This document shows, piece by piece, positions 32,917 through 41,980 of a stretch of DNA of 64,000 nucleotides. The notes under the pieces were generated by a model that searched no databases, was not told where the DNA came from, and saw nothing but the letters and a program-made list of their open reading frames with translations. Source of the stretch: Chaetoceros tenuissimus (Eukaryota; Bacillariophyta; Thalassiosirophyceae; Chaetocerotales; Chaetocerotaceae); assembly GCA_021927905.1 (NCBI GenBank), contig BLLK01000045.1, positions 3,596,001 through 3,660,000 of the forward strand, read 5' to 3'. Both the position numbers and the translations under genes were made by a program. The first letter of the stretch is position 1. Every line of letters starts with the position of its first letter.

Positions 32917-35274
32917 TCAATCCGAATCTTCGAAAAGTCTTCTAGCGATATTGAGGTGGAACCTATTAGGAGGTGTTATGAGACAACCATGTTTGTCAAT
33001 GCTCAGCATTTCTTCATTCTCAATCATTTCATCAAAAGCAGCCCTTGCATCACTCAATGCATTTGGATATGCTCCCGACTTTTCGAGATCCTGCAAAATA
33101 TGTCTAATAGGTAGAATTGCAAATTCGAAAGCTTGACTAGTGAGTTGTCCGTCCTTAGCAATCACGAAAGGGAATTCATGAGTTTGACTGTTGACCAAAC
33201 CTAATCCACCGTAATGAATGAGTCTTTCCATAGAATGAGGTTTTGAAAAGTTGTCAAAGTTCAAGAATCCATATGGTGCGTGGCCCTCTCCAATGACTTT
33301 GGACATAATTCTATTTGCGATTCCTTCCAAAGCTATGCTGTCCCAAGTCGTCGAAATGAAACTACCTCCCGGCTTTAGTATTCTATGAATCTGTTTGATT
33401 GCTGCATTAGGGTCTTGGAAATAGTGCAGTCCAAATGCAGAAATGGCAATATCAACGCTACTGTCAGGAATAGTAGAAAGTTTACTCTCTGGATACGAGG
33501 TTGAGTCTGCAATATCTATATCCAATTTATGAGGTTTCATTTCATTTGTCAGTTCTAATAAGCCTGTGAAATTTGCAGAATGTATCGATGCATTTGGGAA
33601 AGAATGAGCAAGCAAATGAACCGGATTGTTGGTGGAAGGGTGACTGTTTAGATCAAGAACTTTCAATTTCTCAACATCATGCCCTAGCACAAATTAAGTA
33701 TCCGTTAGATTTAGTTTCATTCAAACTAGATGAAAAGAAAGGAAACGTTATTACATACCTTCAGCAACTACTGTGTGCTTTACTGCATTTTCAAAAGCTG
33801 ACATCGGACTATAATGGCTATGTTTACCCGTGAAGCTCTCAGACAAAAGATCATCAAACTTGCGGATTGGGTCATGAGAGCTGTCCAATACTTTAACTTG
33901 TACCAGAGATGTATTAGATATTTGTGACTGCGAGGAATACGAGGCTACATTGGCCTTTGCCTGTTTCTTGAAAATATGCTTTGCTTTATCAGTATCTTCG
34001 TAAGCCCTTCTTGCCATGATAATCGTGAATCTATTGTCATCTACATAGTAACCGTGATTTGTTCTTCTCACCAATCCTTTCGCAACTGCCTCGTCAAACG
34101 CTGCCTTTGCATCTTCAAATGCGTATGGCCTTTCACCTGACATCATGAGAGAAGCAAGCTCTTTTTTAATGGGTAAAGAAACTAAGTCAAATGCGGAAGT
34201 AGAGGAATGAGAGTCAACATCAGAAAGATCGAATGGAAATTCTCCATGCTCAATATCAATACATTTGAGGCCACTCTTTTCAATCATTTTTTCGAACTCA
34301 TGAGGTTTTACAGAATCAGTATGTGGATAATATGCATTTGATAAGCCTTTCATGACTCTTGCCATCATTCGCTTTACTATCGGATGTGTTCCTTTATGCT
34401 CCCACACACATAGCGCTAGAGTTCCCCCTGGCTTCAATAAACTATTGTGGACAAAAAGATATGAGTAAAGATATATATTACCTGAGTTGGATGCGTCTAC
34501 CAAAACTCACCGATGAATCTCATTAATAGCTCCAGATGGATTTTCCATAGACTGTAGACCAAAGCAACTAGTAACAAGATCGCAAGATCTATCTTCGAGA
34601 CTCTTTAAATTTCTTGTAATGTCGGTGGAGTAATTAACCTTCATATTAGGAAAGGCCATGGCGTCTAGTGCAACACTGGTTGATGATTCTTCGCAAAGGT
34701 TCCAAGATTCACAACTTGCAGATGGGAACTCTTTTGCTATACTCAGAGGAAGATCAGAGGGAGTGGAACCGATGTCTAATACCTTTACCTCACGTTTTGG
34801 AGATATGTCATCTTTACAAAGCTTCTGGAGTCTTCTCAGCGGTCCTGACTTATGGCGTAGCATTTCGTATTCGCGTTGACGTAAATGGCAATCGAAAATT
34901 TCTTCATTCATGTGATAGTAATCTTGATGGTAATCTTGTAAGGTTGCAAACGCTCTCTTTTGTATGCAATTCACTTTTGCTGCATTCATATCATTAAACA
35001 ACTTTGTAACAAGGTCTTTATCGACCTTGAAGACTTGAGGTTTTGCATAGTAACTGATTGTTGAAGGCACTGCTCTAGGAAGGGGTGCTTTAGGAAGGGG
35101 TGCTTTTCTTCCTCTAATAGAAGGCTGGATATTTTTCCTTGTTGAAAATAGCAATCGGTCTGCCATTAAAGTGGTAGTTGGGAGGATGACATGCTGGGTC
35201 ATTCTCATCATGTTTGACCTCTGAACTAAATAGGTCGTCTTTTTCATAGCAATTTGAAGTTGGTTCATATTCAT
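32917..35274 (-). CDS. Double SAM-methyltransferase-like protein (737 residues, three exons)
   Basis: Exons are 35274-34511, 34441-33759 and 33683-32917, with introns of 69 and 75 bp. The first junction restores EIHR|LLKPGG and the second VVAEG|HDVEKL. The protein carries two class I methyltransferase-like domains in tandem (about residues 170-440 and 500-735). Each has the post-motif pattern of Methyltransf_11/UbiE-type enzymes: CFGLQSMENP...EIHRLLKPGG, and AFGLHYFQDP...QIHRILKPGG. Motif I, normally VLDxGxGxG, is degenerate in both (VLDIGSTPSDLP and VLDLNSHPSTNN), so SAM binding is doubtful. The basic, Ser/Thr-rich N-terminus could be a mitochondrial presequence. The substrate cannot be inferred. 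Confidence 0.78.
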
Positions 35275-35615
35275 GTTCTTTTATGAGTGAAAGGTGGAGC
35301 CTTTCAAACACAAGCTTTCTTTATTTATTGGAGTATCACATTCATGACATTTGCATTCTCGTTTCTATGCTTGACATAATGCTTTCAACAGATAGATGAG
35401 AACCCCAATCAATTTCAAATGAAACGTCTATTTAACCATTTCGACTATCCAATATTCCTATTTGCAAGAAACAAAAATACCCTCGTAAAAATATATGTAC
35501 ATTTCGTAACTAATGAAAATATATATAATGTTTTATTTCGTGCAACATATTTGTCTATTCCTATCTAGATAATATGTTACTTTTGATTTCTTTGATTGAA
35601 TTTAATTTACATTGT
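35275..35615. other. Intergenic spacer, nothing recognised
   Basis: Very AT-rich DNA between two - strand genes. It contains the promoter side of the methyltransferase gene. No element stands out. Confidence 0.45.
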
Positions 35616-37235
35616 TCAACTACAATTTTTGTTTTTCTTGCGTTTTGAAAGAATCTTCAACATTACTGCTCCCAAAATGATCACTCCTCCTATTGATGCC
35701 CCTATTATTGTGAGTTTTTTGGACATCCATACTCCAACATAGGTGACAAGAATTGTGAACCATGTGATCTTCTTTTGCTCGATTTCAACGCCAATAATGA
35801 TTCCATTACTAGAATCAATGACCACTTCTAATTCATCCAAGTCCTTTTCTACAAAGTCAATTGATTGCCTTTCTGAACCAGTGTTTGGTGGCATGTCAAT
35901 TTTCTCCTTGCTTTCATAGTATAGAATCTGTTTCTCGTCACTATCGAATTCAAGAACCAACTTCGTTACTTCTTTGACACCTGCTTCGATGGCCATGTGT
36001 AAGTTAGGAAAGTCTCCATAGTAACTTCGCTTTTTCACAAGTCTAGGTCCTTCTGAATACAAACCCTCTTCATAATCAAAACTTCCATCAGTCATATTTA
36101 CATATATCGTTGTAGCAAAAGGTACAAGAACAAATTTTCCTCCATCAATCTCTTCACTTTCTTCTCTGTATGGATTATCGATCTCGTAGATATTCTTTCC
36201 ATAGCCTTGATAATCGTTCTTGCAATAATTGAGTAATCCTTTTCCAAATTCGTATCGCGAGCAATAGGAAGGATATCCACCTGTAAGTGCAATATATGTA
36301 CAACAAGTATACCTCGTATTTACTTCACCAACAGGTTGATCCAAATATTGCATGAATGTTACTCCTGGAACATTGAATTCTCCATTTCTGCATCCCTTTG
36401 TACTACAAAGGCCTCCGCCAAGATGTTTGTCCAAGTCACTCCACTTGGAACATCCAATATCGCAGTTAGCATAGCTGGACCCAAAGTGAGAGGATGTATA
36501 TTCATCAGCCAACTCAAATAGTGAATGCATCAATTCATGAACGGCCACTTGTGGTCCCAGCTTATGCATAGAGGTAGTTGCCATATTTGCTTCAAAATAG
36601 CCTCCTCCTCCATATTCTTCCGAGTTTTCAATCACAATTGTATTCACATTAGCTCCAGGAGGTATACATTTATTAGTAAGTGCACGCATCTGTTTCAACT
36701 GACAACATAACAGAGTGGGAACACCTTGACATTGAAAGTTACAATAACTCTCTTCCTCAAGTTCATCGACGTATAAAGCGACATATCTTGAATTGGCATA
36801 TTCAAACATTTCAAACTCATCAAATGCATAAAAAGTTTTAGTCACTGCCATTTTCCATTCCATGAGATCTGTAAAGCCACTTCCGACAAACACCAATACA
36901 ATCATGTTCTCATCAAATTCTTGACCAGCCAATTGCTTAATAGGTTTGCAGCTATCAGATGCATAGCATGTATTCTCTCGACATGTCCATGATTCGCAAT
37001 CACTATCGGCACTACAGTACTGGCCAATTTTTTTCTTTTGTTTGGAACAAATGTCACAAGTCTCTTGACAGTATTTACTGATGGATTCATTGTTCGAGTC
37101 GACCTTTTGACAGCGACTTGGCTTTTGAGCCACCCATTTGCAATTCTTATCTGGATTGTTATTGAATCTATAAGTGTTGCTATCTTTGCATGCAATTGCA
37201 TGTGTAGCTAGTAGCAGTAGAAGAAGAACTCGCAT
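35616..37235 (-). CDS. Type I membrane M64-family metallopeptidase with ShK-like domain (539 residues)
   Basis: The start is the ATG at 37235, which opens a signal peptide (MRVLLLLLLATHAIAC). Residues about 16-65 form a Cys-rich domain like ShK/ShKT (C...C...C...YCQETCDIC), followed by a second small Cys cluster. The peptidase core has HELMHSLFELADEY starting at His233 (HExxHxxxxLADEY). This matches the zinc site of family M64, named after a Clostridium IgA peptidase but widespread in secreted proteins. A transmembrane segment near the end (IIGASIGGVIILGAVML) and a short basic tail put the catalytic part outside the cell or in a vesicle lumen. The natural substrate is unknown; the family name does not imply immunoglobulin cleavage here. 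Confidence 0.87.
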   Translation of the reverse strand: MRVLLLLLLATHAIACKDSNTYRFNNNPDKNCKWVAQKPSRCQKVDSNNESISKYCQETCDICSKQKKKIGQYCSADSDCESWTCRENTCYASDSCKPIKQLAGQEFDENMIVLVFVGSGFTDLMEWKMAVTKTFYAFDEFEMFEYANSRYVALYVDELEEESYCNFQCQGVPTLLCCQLKQMRALTNKCIPPGANVNTIVIENSEEYGGGGYFEANMATTSMHKLGPQVAVHELMHSLFELADEYTSSHFGSSYANCDIGCSKWSDLDKHLGGGLCSTKGCRNGEFNVPGVTFMQYLDQPVGEVNTRYTCCTYIALTGGYPSYCSRYEFGKGLLNYCKNDYQGYGKNIYEIDNPYREESEEIDGGKFVLVPFATTIYVNMTDGSFDYEEGLYSEGPRLVKKRSYYGDFPNLHMAIEAGVKEVTKLVLEFDSDEKQILYYESKEKIDMPPNTGSERQSIDFVEKDLDELEVVIDSSNGIIIGVEIEQKKITWFTILVTYVGVWMSKKLTIIGASIGGVIILGAVMLKILSKRKKNKNCS

Positions 37236-37625
37236 GGTGATATTTATTGAATTAATGTATTTTTTTTGCAATTTTCCTTGATTTATGGAACTAGCTTGTG
37301 TTCTTACGCTTTGTATTGAATTGCTGAGAGTATCATCATTCTTACAAACTGAAATTTTTATCTTGCATCTCTGTCAGTAGAAAGAGGGATCATGTGAGAG
37401 CTGCCCAAAATGTGAGAGGCTCTGTCATTGAACTAAATAGTAGAAAAATAACTGATAATGAACCATAAACAGAGTCAATTCGCCACGACTTCGAAATTGT
37501 TCAAAGACATCCTTTTTGTTCTTACCGAACTCGCAGCTGTTCCTAAAAGAAAAAATGCTTTGATGTTGAATTGTATCGCTTCATACCCTAGACCTTCATA
37601 GAAATAAAACAAAGAATACAAAAAG
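37236..37625. other. Divergent intergenic region
   Basis: Spacer between the M64 gene (- strand) and the nucleotidyltransferase gene (+ strand). No structured element is evident. Confidence 0.45.
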
Positions 37626-38579
37626 ATGAAAGTTTTAGTAAAAACAATATGCGGTAGCAGTTTGTACGGTACTGCTATAGAATCATCAGATCAGGACTTT
37701 AAAGTTATCTTTTTGCCTGACCTTGAAGATATGATTCGATTCAAAGTAGATCGTATCAAAGTATTCAGTACAGGAAATAAACATAAAAAGAACGGAAGTC
37801 AAGATGTAGACATTGAGTTTATAGAAGTGAGAAGATTTCTGGAACTAGTCGAGCAGGGTCAAACATCTGCTCTTGAAACTATATTTACTCCAGATGAATT
37901 TATAATTGAAAAGGATCCATTATGGGATGAGATACGACAGCAAGCACGTCATTTGTTTTGTAAAAAGACTGAACATATCATTGGATACATGAATTCGCAA
38001 ATTCTAAAGTTTGAAAGACAACGAGAAAAGATGTTGATTCTAGAACAGAATATTGAAGCACTGGAACGTATCGTGAACGAATTTGGAGACAAGGTTACTT
38101 TATCCGATATTGATACAAATGTAATTCATCTTGAATCATTTCAACCATCAGATAGAGATATATTGACAAGTAAAAAGTTGAAAACCAATCTTCATACAAA
38201 GACACCTATTGCTCAAATGTTGAAGAAATCTCTACATCCAATGATGAAGAAACTCCAATCAAGCAATGAAAACTTTGATATGAAAACAATTATGCATGCT
38301 ATACGCATAGGTCAAGAAGGATTAGAGTTTCTACTTGCCGAGAAAATTACTCTTCCTCGACCAAATGCAAATATATTATTGGATATTCGGAATGGAATAA
38401 TTGATGAAACGAAAGCATTTGAAATGGCAAAAGATACAGTTCAAGCTTTGACAACTGCAAAGGCATCTACATCTCTACCAGAACGGGGAAACTTTGAATC
38501 TTTAGATTCATTCCTTGATGAAATGTACTGTCGTCATTTGGAAGATTGCCTTCGTCAGTCAAGTCCAAAGTCTGCATGA
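37626..38579 (+). CDS. RlaP-like DNA polymerase beta superfamily nucleotidyltransferase (317 residues)
   Basis: The N-terminus has the nucleotidyltransferase signature GSSLYGTAIESSDQDFKVIF (about residues 11-30): GS, then two acidic positions S-D-x-D that bind metal. A third acidic strand follows in DVDIEFIEVRRFLELVEQG. This arrangement is that of the predicted nucleotidyltransferases of Pfam family RlaP (PF10127), best known from bacteria, phages and large DNA viruses and linked there to RNA repair. The C-terminal half is helical and Lys-rich. The gene has no intron, unlike several of its neighbours, so acquisition from a bacterium or virus is possible but unproven. Activity and substrate are unknown. 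Confidence 0.8.
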   Translation: MKVLVKTICGSSLYGTAIESSDQDFKVIFLPDLEDMIRFKVDRIKVFSTGNKHKKNGSQDVDIEFIEVRRFLELVEQGQTSALETIFTPDEFIIEKDPLWDEIRQQARHLFCKKTEHIIGYMNSQILKFERQREKMLILEQNIEALERIVNEFGDKVTLSDIDTNVIHLESFQPSDRDILTSKKLKTNLHTKTPIAQMLKKSLHPMMKKLQSSNENFDMKTIMHAIRIGQEGLEFLLAEKITLPRPNANILLDIRNGIIDETKAFEMAKDTVQALTTAKASTSLPERGNFESLDSFLDEMYCRHLEDCLRQSSPKSA

Positions 38580-39079
38580 CATGATTGGATTCATTCAAGA
38601 AGCGGAGAAAATAAAAACTCTTGAGTCATCTTTGATAAGGTACTTGCATCATTTTTGCGTTGACGGCTGGTTCCATCATTTTTACTCTGGCAGCAGTAGG
38701 AAATTGGAAGGTCTTCACTCGATCAAGGACTTCACATTCCGCTTTAACATTCTAAATGAGAGCTTTTTGGAAAAAGTGATATTTCAGTCAAGGATGCAGC
38801 ATCTGCTTTTCTACGGTATCTATTGCCAGTGGCAAATAATGGCAGATTCGTAGTAGAAGTAAAACCAGATTCTTGATGTAAAAACGGTAACATGTAATTG
38901 AGATCAATAAATCAAACTTTTGAAAAATGATTGCTTTATTTCTATTACAGTATTCTACTTTTTCATTTGTAATTCTTTAGTAAATACACAAATATATGTA
39001 AGTACGTAGGTAGTAGTAGCACTAACTCGCTAGCTCAGCATGTTCAGCACTACCGCCGCTTTCATCTCTTCTGCTCCTG
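38580..39079. other. Convergent intergenic region, nothing recognised
   Basis: Spacer between two gene 3' ends. A 112-codon frame (38515-38853) overlaps the end of the previous gene and looks like chance. No terminator-like structure is called. Confidence 0.45.
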
Positions 39080-39910
39080 TTAGTCCTCTCTAATCAGTTC
39101 ATTCACAAAATCTAGAGCTTGTTGGAAAAATACCAAAGAGTCCTGATGGGAAACTTGCGGAAATGAAAAGTCACTTCCATGAGAGACCAGCATGTGTTCA
39201 CCGTGTGACTTTTCATCCTCCTCAACATCTTCCTTTCGGAGAATCTCTTCTAGAGGAAATGAAGCATCATCAAGATCCATCTCCATCTCATCTTCTTGCT
39301 GAACAGCTGCTTCCATAAGGGATACAGCAACAGAATCCACTTGAGAGATTCTTCTACTGGGCCGACGTTCCGCGGCAGAAGTGAGACGTTCAAAGTCAAT
39401 CGGTTTCGAGGACTTGACTCTTACTCGTTTCATTTCATGACAAGCATCTCGATCTCCTCTTTGAAAAGTAGGATAAGAGTAGTATCCCCCTGAAATACGT
39501 TTGAACTTCCACAAATTGAGTTGTCGCCGGAAGGAACTGTGTTTCGATTGGCGAAAGTATTTGGGTTGAATCAGTGTTTCAAAGTTGTCCTTGTTGTGTA
39601 CTTTGAACTCTGTTCCATTAGGATGCCATGAGATGATGGCCTTGATGGACTCATCTGATTCTGCATCTTCTAAAAGGTCGTATAGCTTCACTGGAAAGAG
39701 TGTATTGTCATCATTCTGTGCTGTAGTAGTTTCCTTTTTGGCATCACTAGTTAGGATTGGGCCGACCTTCTTGGTGCCTTTATTGCTATTTCTCCGTGTA
39801 ATGTATTGTCTCGTAATTCTACTGACGCTGAGGTCCTCCCCTCTTGGTGATTCTAAGCGAAAGCTAGAGAGGGACTCTGATTGGCTTTGTACAGAAGATT
39901 TGAAATTCAT
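39080..39910 (-). CDS. Heat shock factor-type transcription factor (276 residues)
   Basis: Residues 71-160 form an HSF DNA-binding domain, a winged helix. Diagnostic stretches are IISWHPNGTEFKVHNKDNF, YFRQSKHSSFRRQLNLWKF (recognition helix) and GGYYSYPTFQRGD. HSF factors bind arrays of nGAAn. Diatoms have a strongly expanded HSF family, so a role specifically in heat shock should not be assumed. No clear hydrophobic heptad oligomerisation region follows the domain. The C-terminal 90 residues are acidic and could activate transcription. Single exon, complete. Confidence 0.93.
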   Translation of the reverse strand: MNFKSSVQSQSESLSSFRLESPRGEDLSVSRITRQYITRRNSNKGTKKVGPILTSDAKKETTTAQNDDNTLFPVKLYDLLEDAESDESIKAIISWHPNGTEFKVHNKDNFETLIQPKYFRQSKHSSFRRQLNLWKFKRISGGYYSYPTFQRGDRDACHEMKRVRVKSSKPIDFERLTSAAERRPSRRISQVDSVAVSLMEAAVQQEDEMEMDLDDASFPLEEILRKEDVEEDEKSHGEHMLVSHGSDFSFPQVSHQDSLVFFQQALDFVNELIRED

Positions 39911-40095
39911 ACTGGACAGAAGTTATAGTTATTCGATGTGTATAAATAATAAGAATGTTTCACTTCGAAGCAGTTGGTCTGCACCTCCCCCTTTTTAACG
40001 TTGCATGAAGAAAAGCTAAATCAGAAATTGATATTTTGAGAACTAATAACATTGACATTTTGAGAACTAATTCTTTATTACTTACGGTCCAATGT

Positions 40096-40218
40096 GGGAA
40101 GGAATAACAAAATTAGAAGCCGGTCAAGGGTTCTCGTGAATACAGTTTCCCGTTTTCGGGTTCTTTTCAGCTAATTTTGTTATGTGGAGGCGAACCAGAA
40201 ACCCTTAAACTCCTTCCC
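40096..40218. repeat. Imperfect long inverted repeat upstream of the HSF gene
   Basis: ATAACAAAATTAG (40104-40116) is the exact reverse complement of CTAATTTTGTTAT (40171-40183). Just outside it, GGGAAGGA (40096-40103) pairs with TCCTTCCC (40211-40218). The two stems are continuous on the left and separated by about 27 bases on the right. An additional AAGGGTT...AACCCTT pairing is possible. It lies in the 739-bp spacer between the HSF and ycf34 genes, which is otherwise featureless. It could be a small decayed mobile element or a transcript hairpin. Confidence 0.6.
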
Positions 40219-40649
40219 GGTTTTGATGCGACAGATGTTTTTACATATACGTATGTTCTTTCTGCTTCCTTGAAATTCTCAAAGAGATCGAAAGACAAAT
40301 CTCAGAGAGTATTGCTTACCGTACATAGTGCGTAAATACACGCACGATCGATTGGAAGAGAATCATCAAGCAAGCAGTTGAAGTTGAAAGATTGGAAGAT
40401 CGTCAAACCTATTATTTGATATTCATGTAAGAGCATTTACTTTGGAACAAATTGAAAATAATGAAATTCTTTTCGTTGTGTGAAAAGTAATACTAGGCTA
40501 CTTCTATGAGTTATCATCAATTTTTGAATTTTGAAACATTTTAAAAATAATGATTTTTATTCAAAATAAAAAAGACCTAGTCTATGACAATGAAAATAAT
40601 AAATTATCTTGAAACTACTATCGTTTCTTTAATCTCTAATATCATCACT

Positions 40650-41246
40650 TTACGTAGGAACAAAATCCGGATTGGCTTTACGAATCTCTTCTGGCATATT
40701 TCTCACCCAAATACCCATATCTTCTTCATAATCGTCACAAGCAACGACATCATATTCATAGGTAGTCTTGACACTCAAATCATATGTATTCTCACCCATC
40801 AACTTTCCCTCCTGATTTCTTGAATCCTTCTCTTCTGCACGTTTTGTCTGTTCGATATGTTCTGCCCATATACGTGCCATTTCTTCTTCACTTCTTGTGG
40901 TACGGATGTTGACATGTATAGTTGGTGATCCATCTTGAGGTGTAAATGACGGTTCATCATTCATGTGTGGTTGGGAGTGTTTCGATTCTACGAAATGATA
41001 TGCTTTGCAGTTTGTCACTTTGGCACAATTTATACAGATACAGTTGAGACTTGTGGATGACTGCTGAGATAGTATATGTGAAGCTTTGGATATGATTAGA
41101 GAAGAAACATTACTAGTGATTCTTCTTCCTCTGCTTTGTTCTTGTTCTCGTGTTCCTCTTGTTATTCTTGAATCATGACTGGCCGAGAAAGCATCTACAA
41201 ATAGAGCTAAATATGAAATAAGCACTAGAAAATAGAGAAACTGCAT
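40650..41246 (-). CDS. ycf34: Nuclear-encoded plastid protein Ycf34 (198 residues)
   Basis: The N-terminus is a hydrophobic signal ending VDAFSAS, where Phe follows the cleavage site as in diatom plastid presequences. The core begins at residue 69 with CICINCAKVTNCKAYHFVE and continues with ...QPH...PSFTPQDGSPTIHVNIR. This matches the Ycf34 family as I know it from red-lineage plastid genomes and cyanobacteria (CxCxxC.....C and a conserved H-rich stretch). Ycf34 has been linked to an iron-sulfur cluster, consistent with Cys69, Cys71, Cys74 and Cys80. A C-terminal acidic extension follows. Its presence in nuclear DNA with a presequence indicates transfer from the plastid genome. Confidence 0.87.
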   Translation of the reverse strand: MQFLYFLVLISYLALFVDAFSASHDSRITRGTREQEQSRGRRITSNVSSLIISKASHILSQQSSTSLNCICINCAKVTNCKAYHFVESKHSQPHMNDEPSFTPQDGSPTIHVNIRTTRSEEEMARIWAEHIEQTKRAEEKDSRNQEGKLMGENTYDLSVKTTYEYDVVACDDYEEDMGIWVRNMPEEIRKANPDFVPT

Positions 41247-41980
41247 ATTCTATATTGAATGAACGTAATACAAGTGCACAAATGTAATAGAGTCAACAGA
41301 GGCAGATACATACAGTATAAGTATTTGAAGCTTGAAATCTCTTGAAATTCTGTTCATATCTCGTCGTTTTGTATAATCTTCGTACGTACCTATACATACC
41401 GTGGTACGTGTTTTTCCGAAAATAAGAGAAAAAGAAGAGAAGCAAACAGAGAGCGATTAGTCGACTTGAAAATGTCCAGCCAGATTTCTCAGCAGATGAA
41501 GATAGGCTTCTTACCTCACGAACACGAAACTTTCTCAATGAATAGCAAATGAATCAACTATAAAGATTGACTAGTACTCTTCTATATATCAAAACTAAAC
41601 CTTTCCTGAAAAGGAAATAGCGTTCACATCAATCTTTGCCGTATACAAATACATAAAACTCACTGATTTGTTGTATCCCATCCTAAGAACTCCTCCATCT
41701 AGCTTAGCTCATAAAAGTCTCACTTTGAAGTCAAAGAGGCTATTACTAATCCATTGAATCCCATGTTTATACCAAAATAGAACAATTATTGATTCCGAAA
41801 GACTCATTTTTTAAAATTGAATATCTAGCCTTCTTACTTGGCTTCTTACTTTAGGAAACCATCCATCCTTTCGCTATGAACAATACGAATAGTACAAGAC
41901 TGCAGCTTCCAAGCTAGAACTAACTGATATACTTTGCATCAGTCACTCCTTTCCCACACTTCATTCATTTCAAATACAAA
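41247..41980. other. Divergent intergenic region of 734 bp
   Basis: Between ycf34 (- strand) and the cyclophilin-like gene (+ strand). An 81-codon - strand frame (41538-41293) with one hydrophobic stretch exists but has no supporting features. Nothing else is recognised. Confidence 0.45.

Noticed and set aside
38515-38853. 112-codon frame overlapping the nucleotidyltransferase 3' end
   Set aside because: It overlaps a well-supported gene in another frame and has no domain or plausible composition.
41293-41538. 81-codon - strand frame with a hydrophobic stretch
   Set aside because: Too short, no homologous pattern and no supporting context; possible but not supportable.
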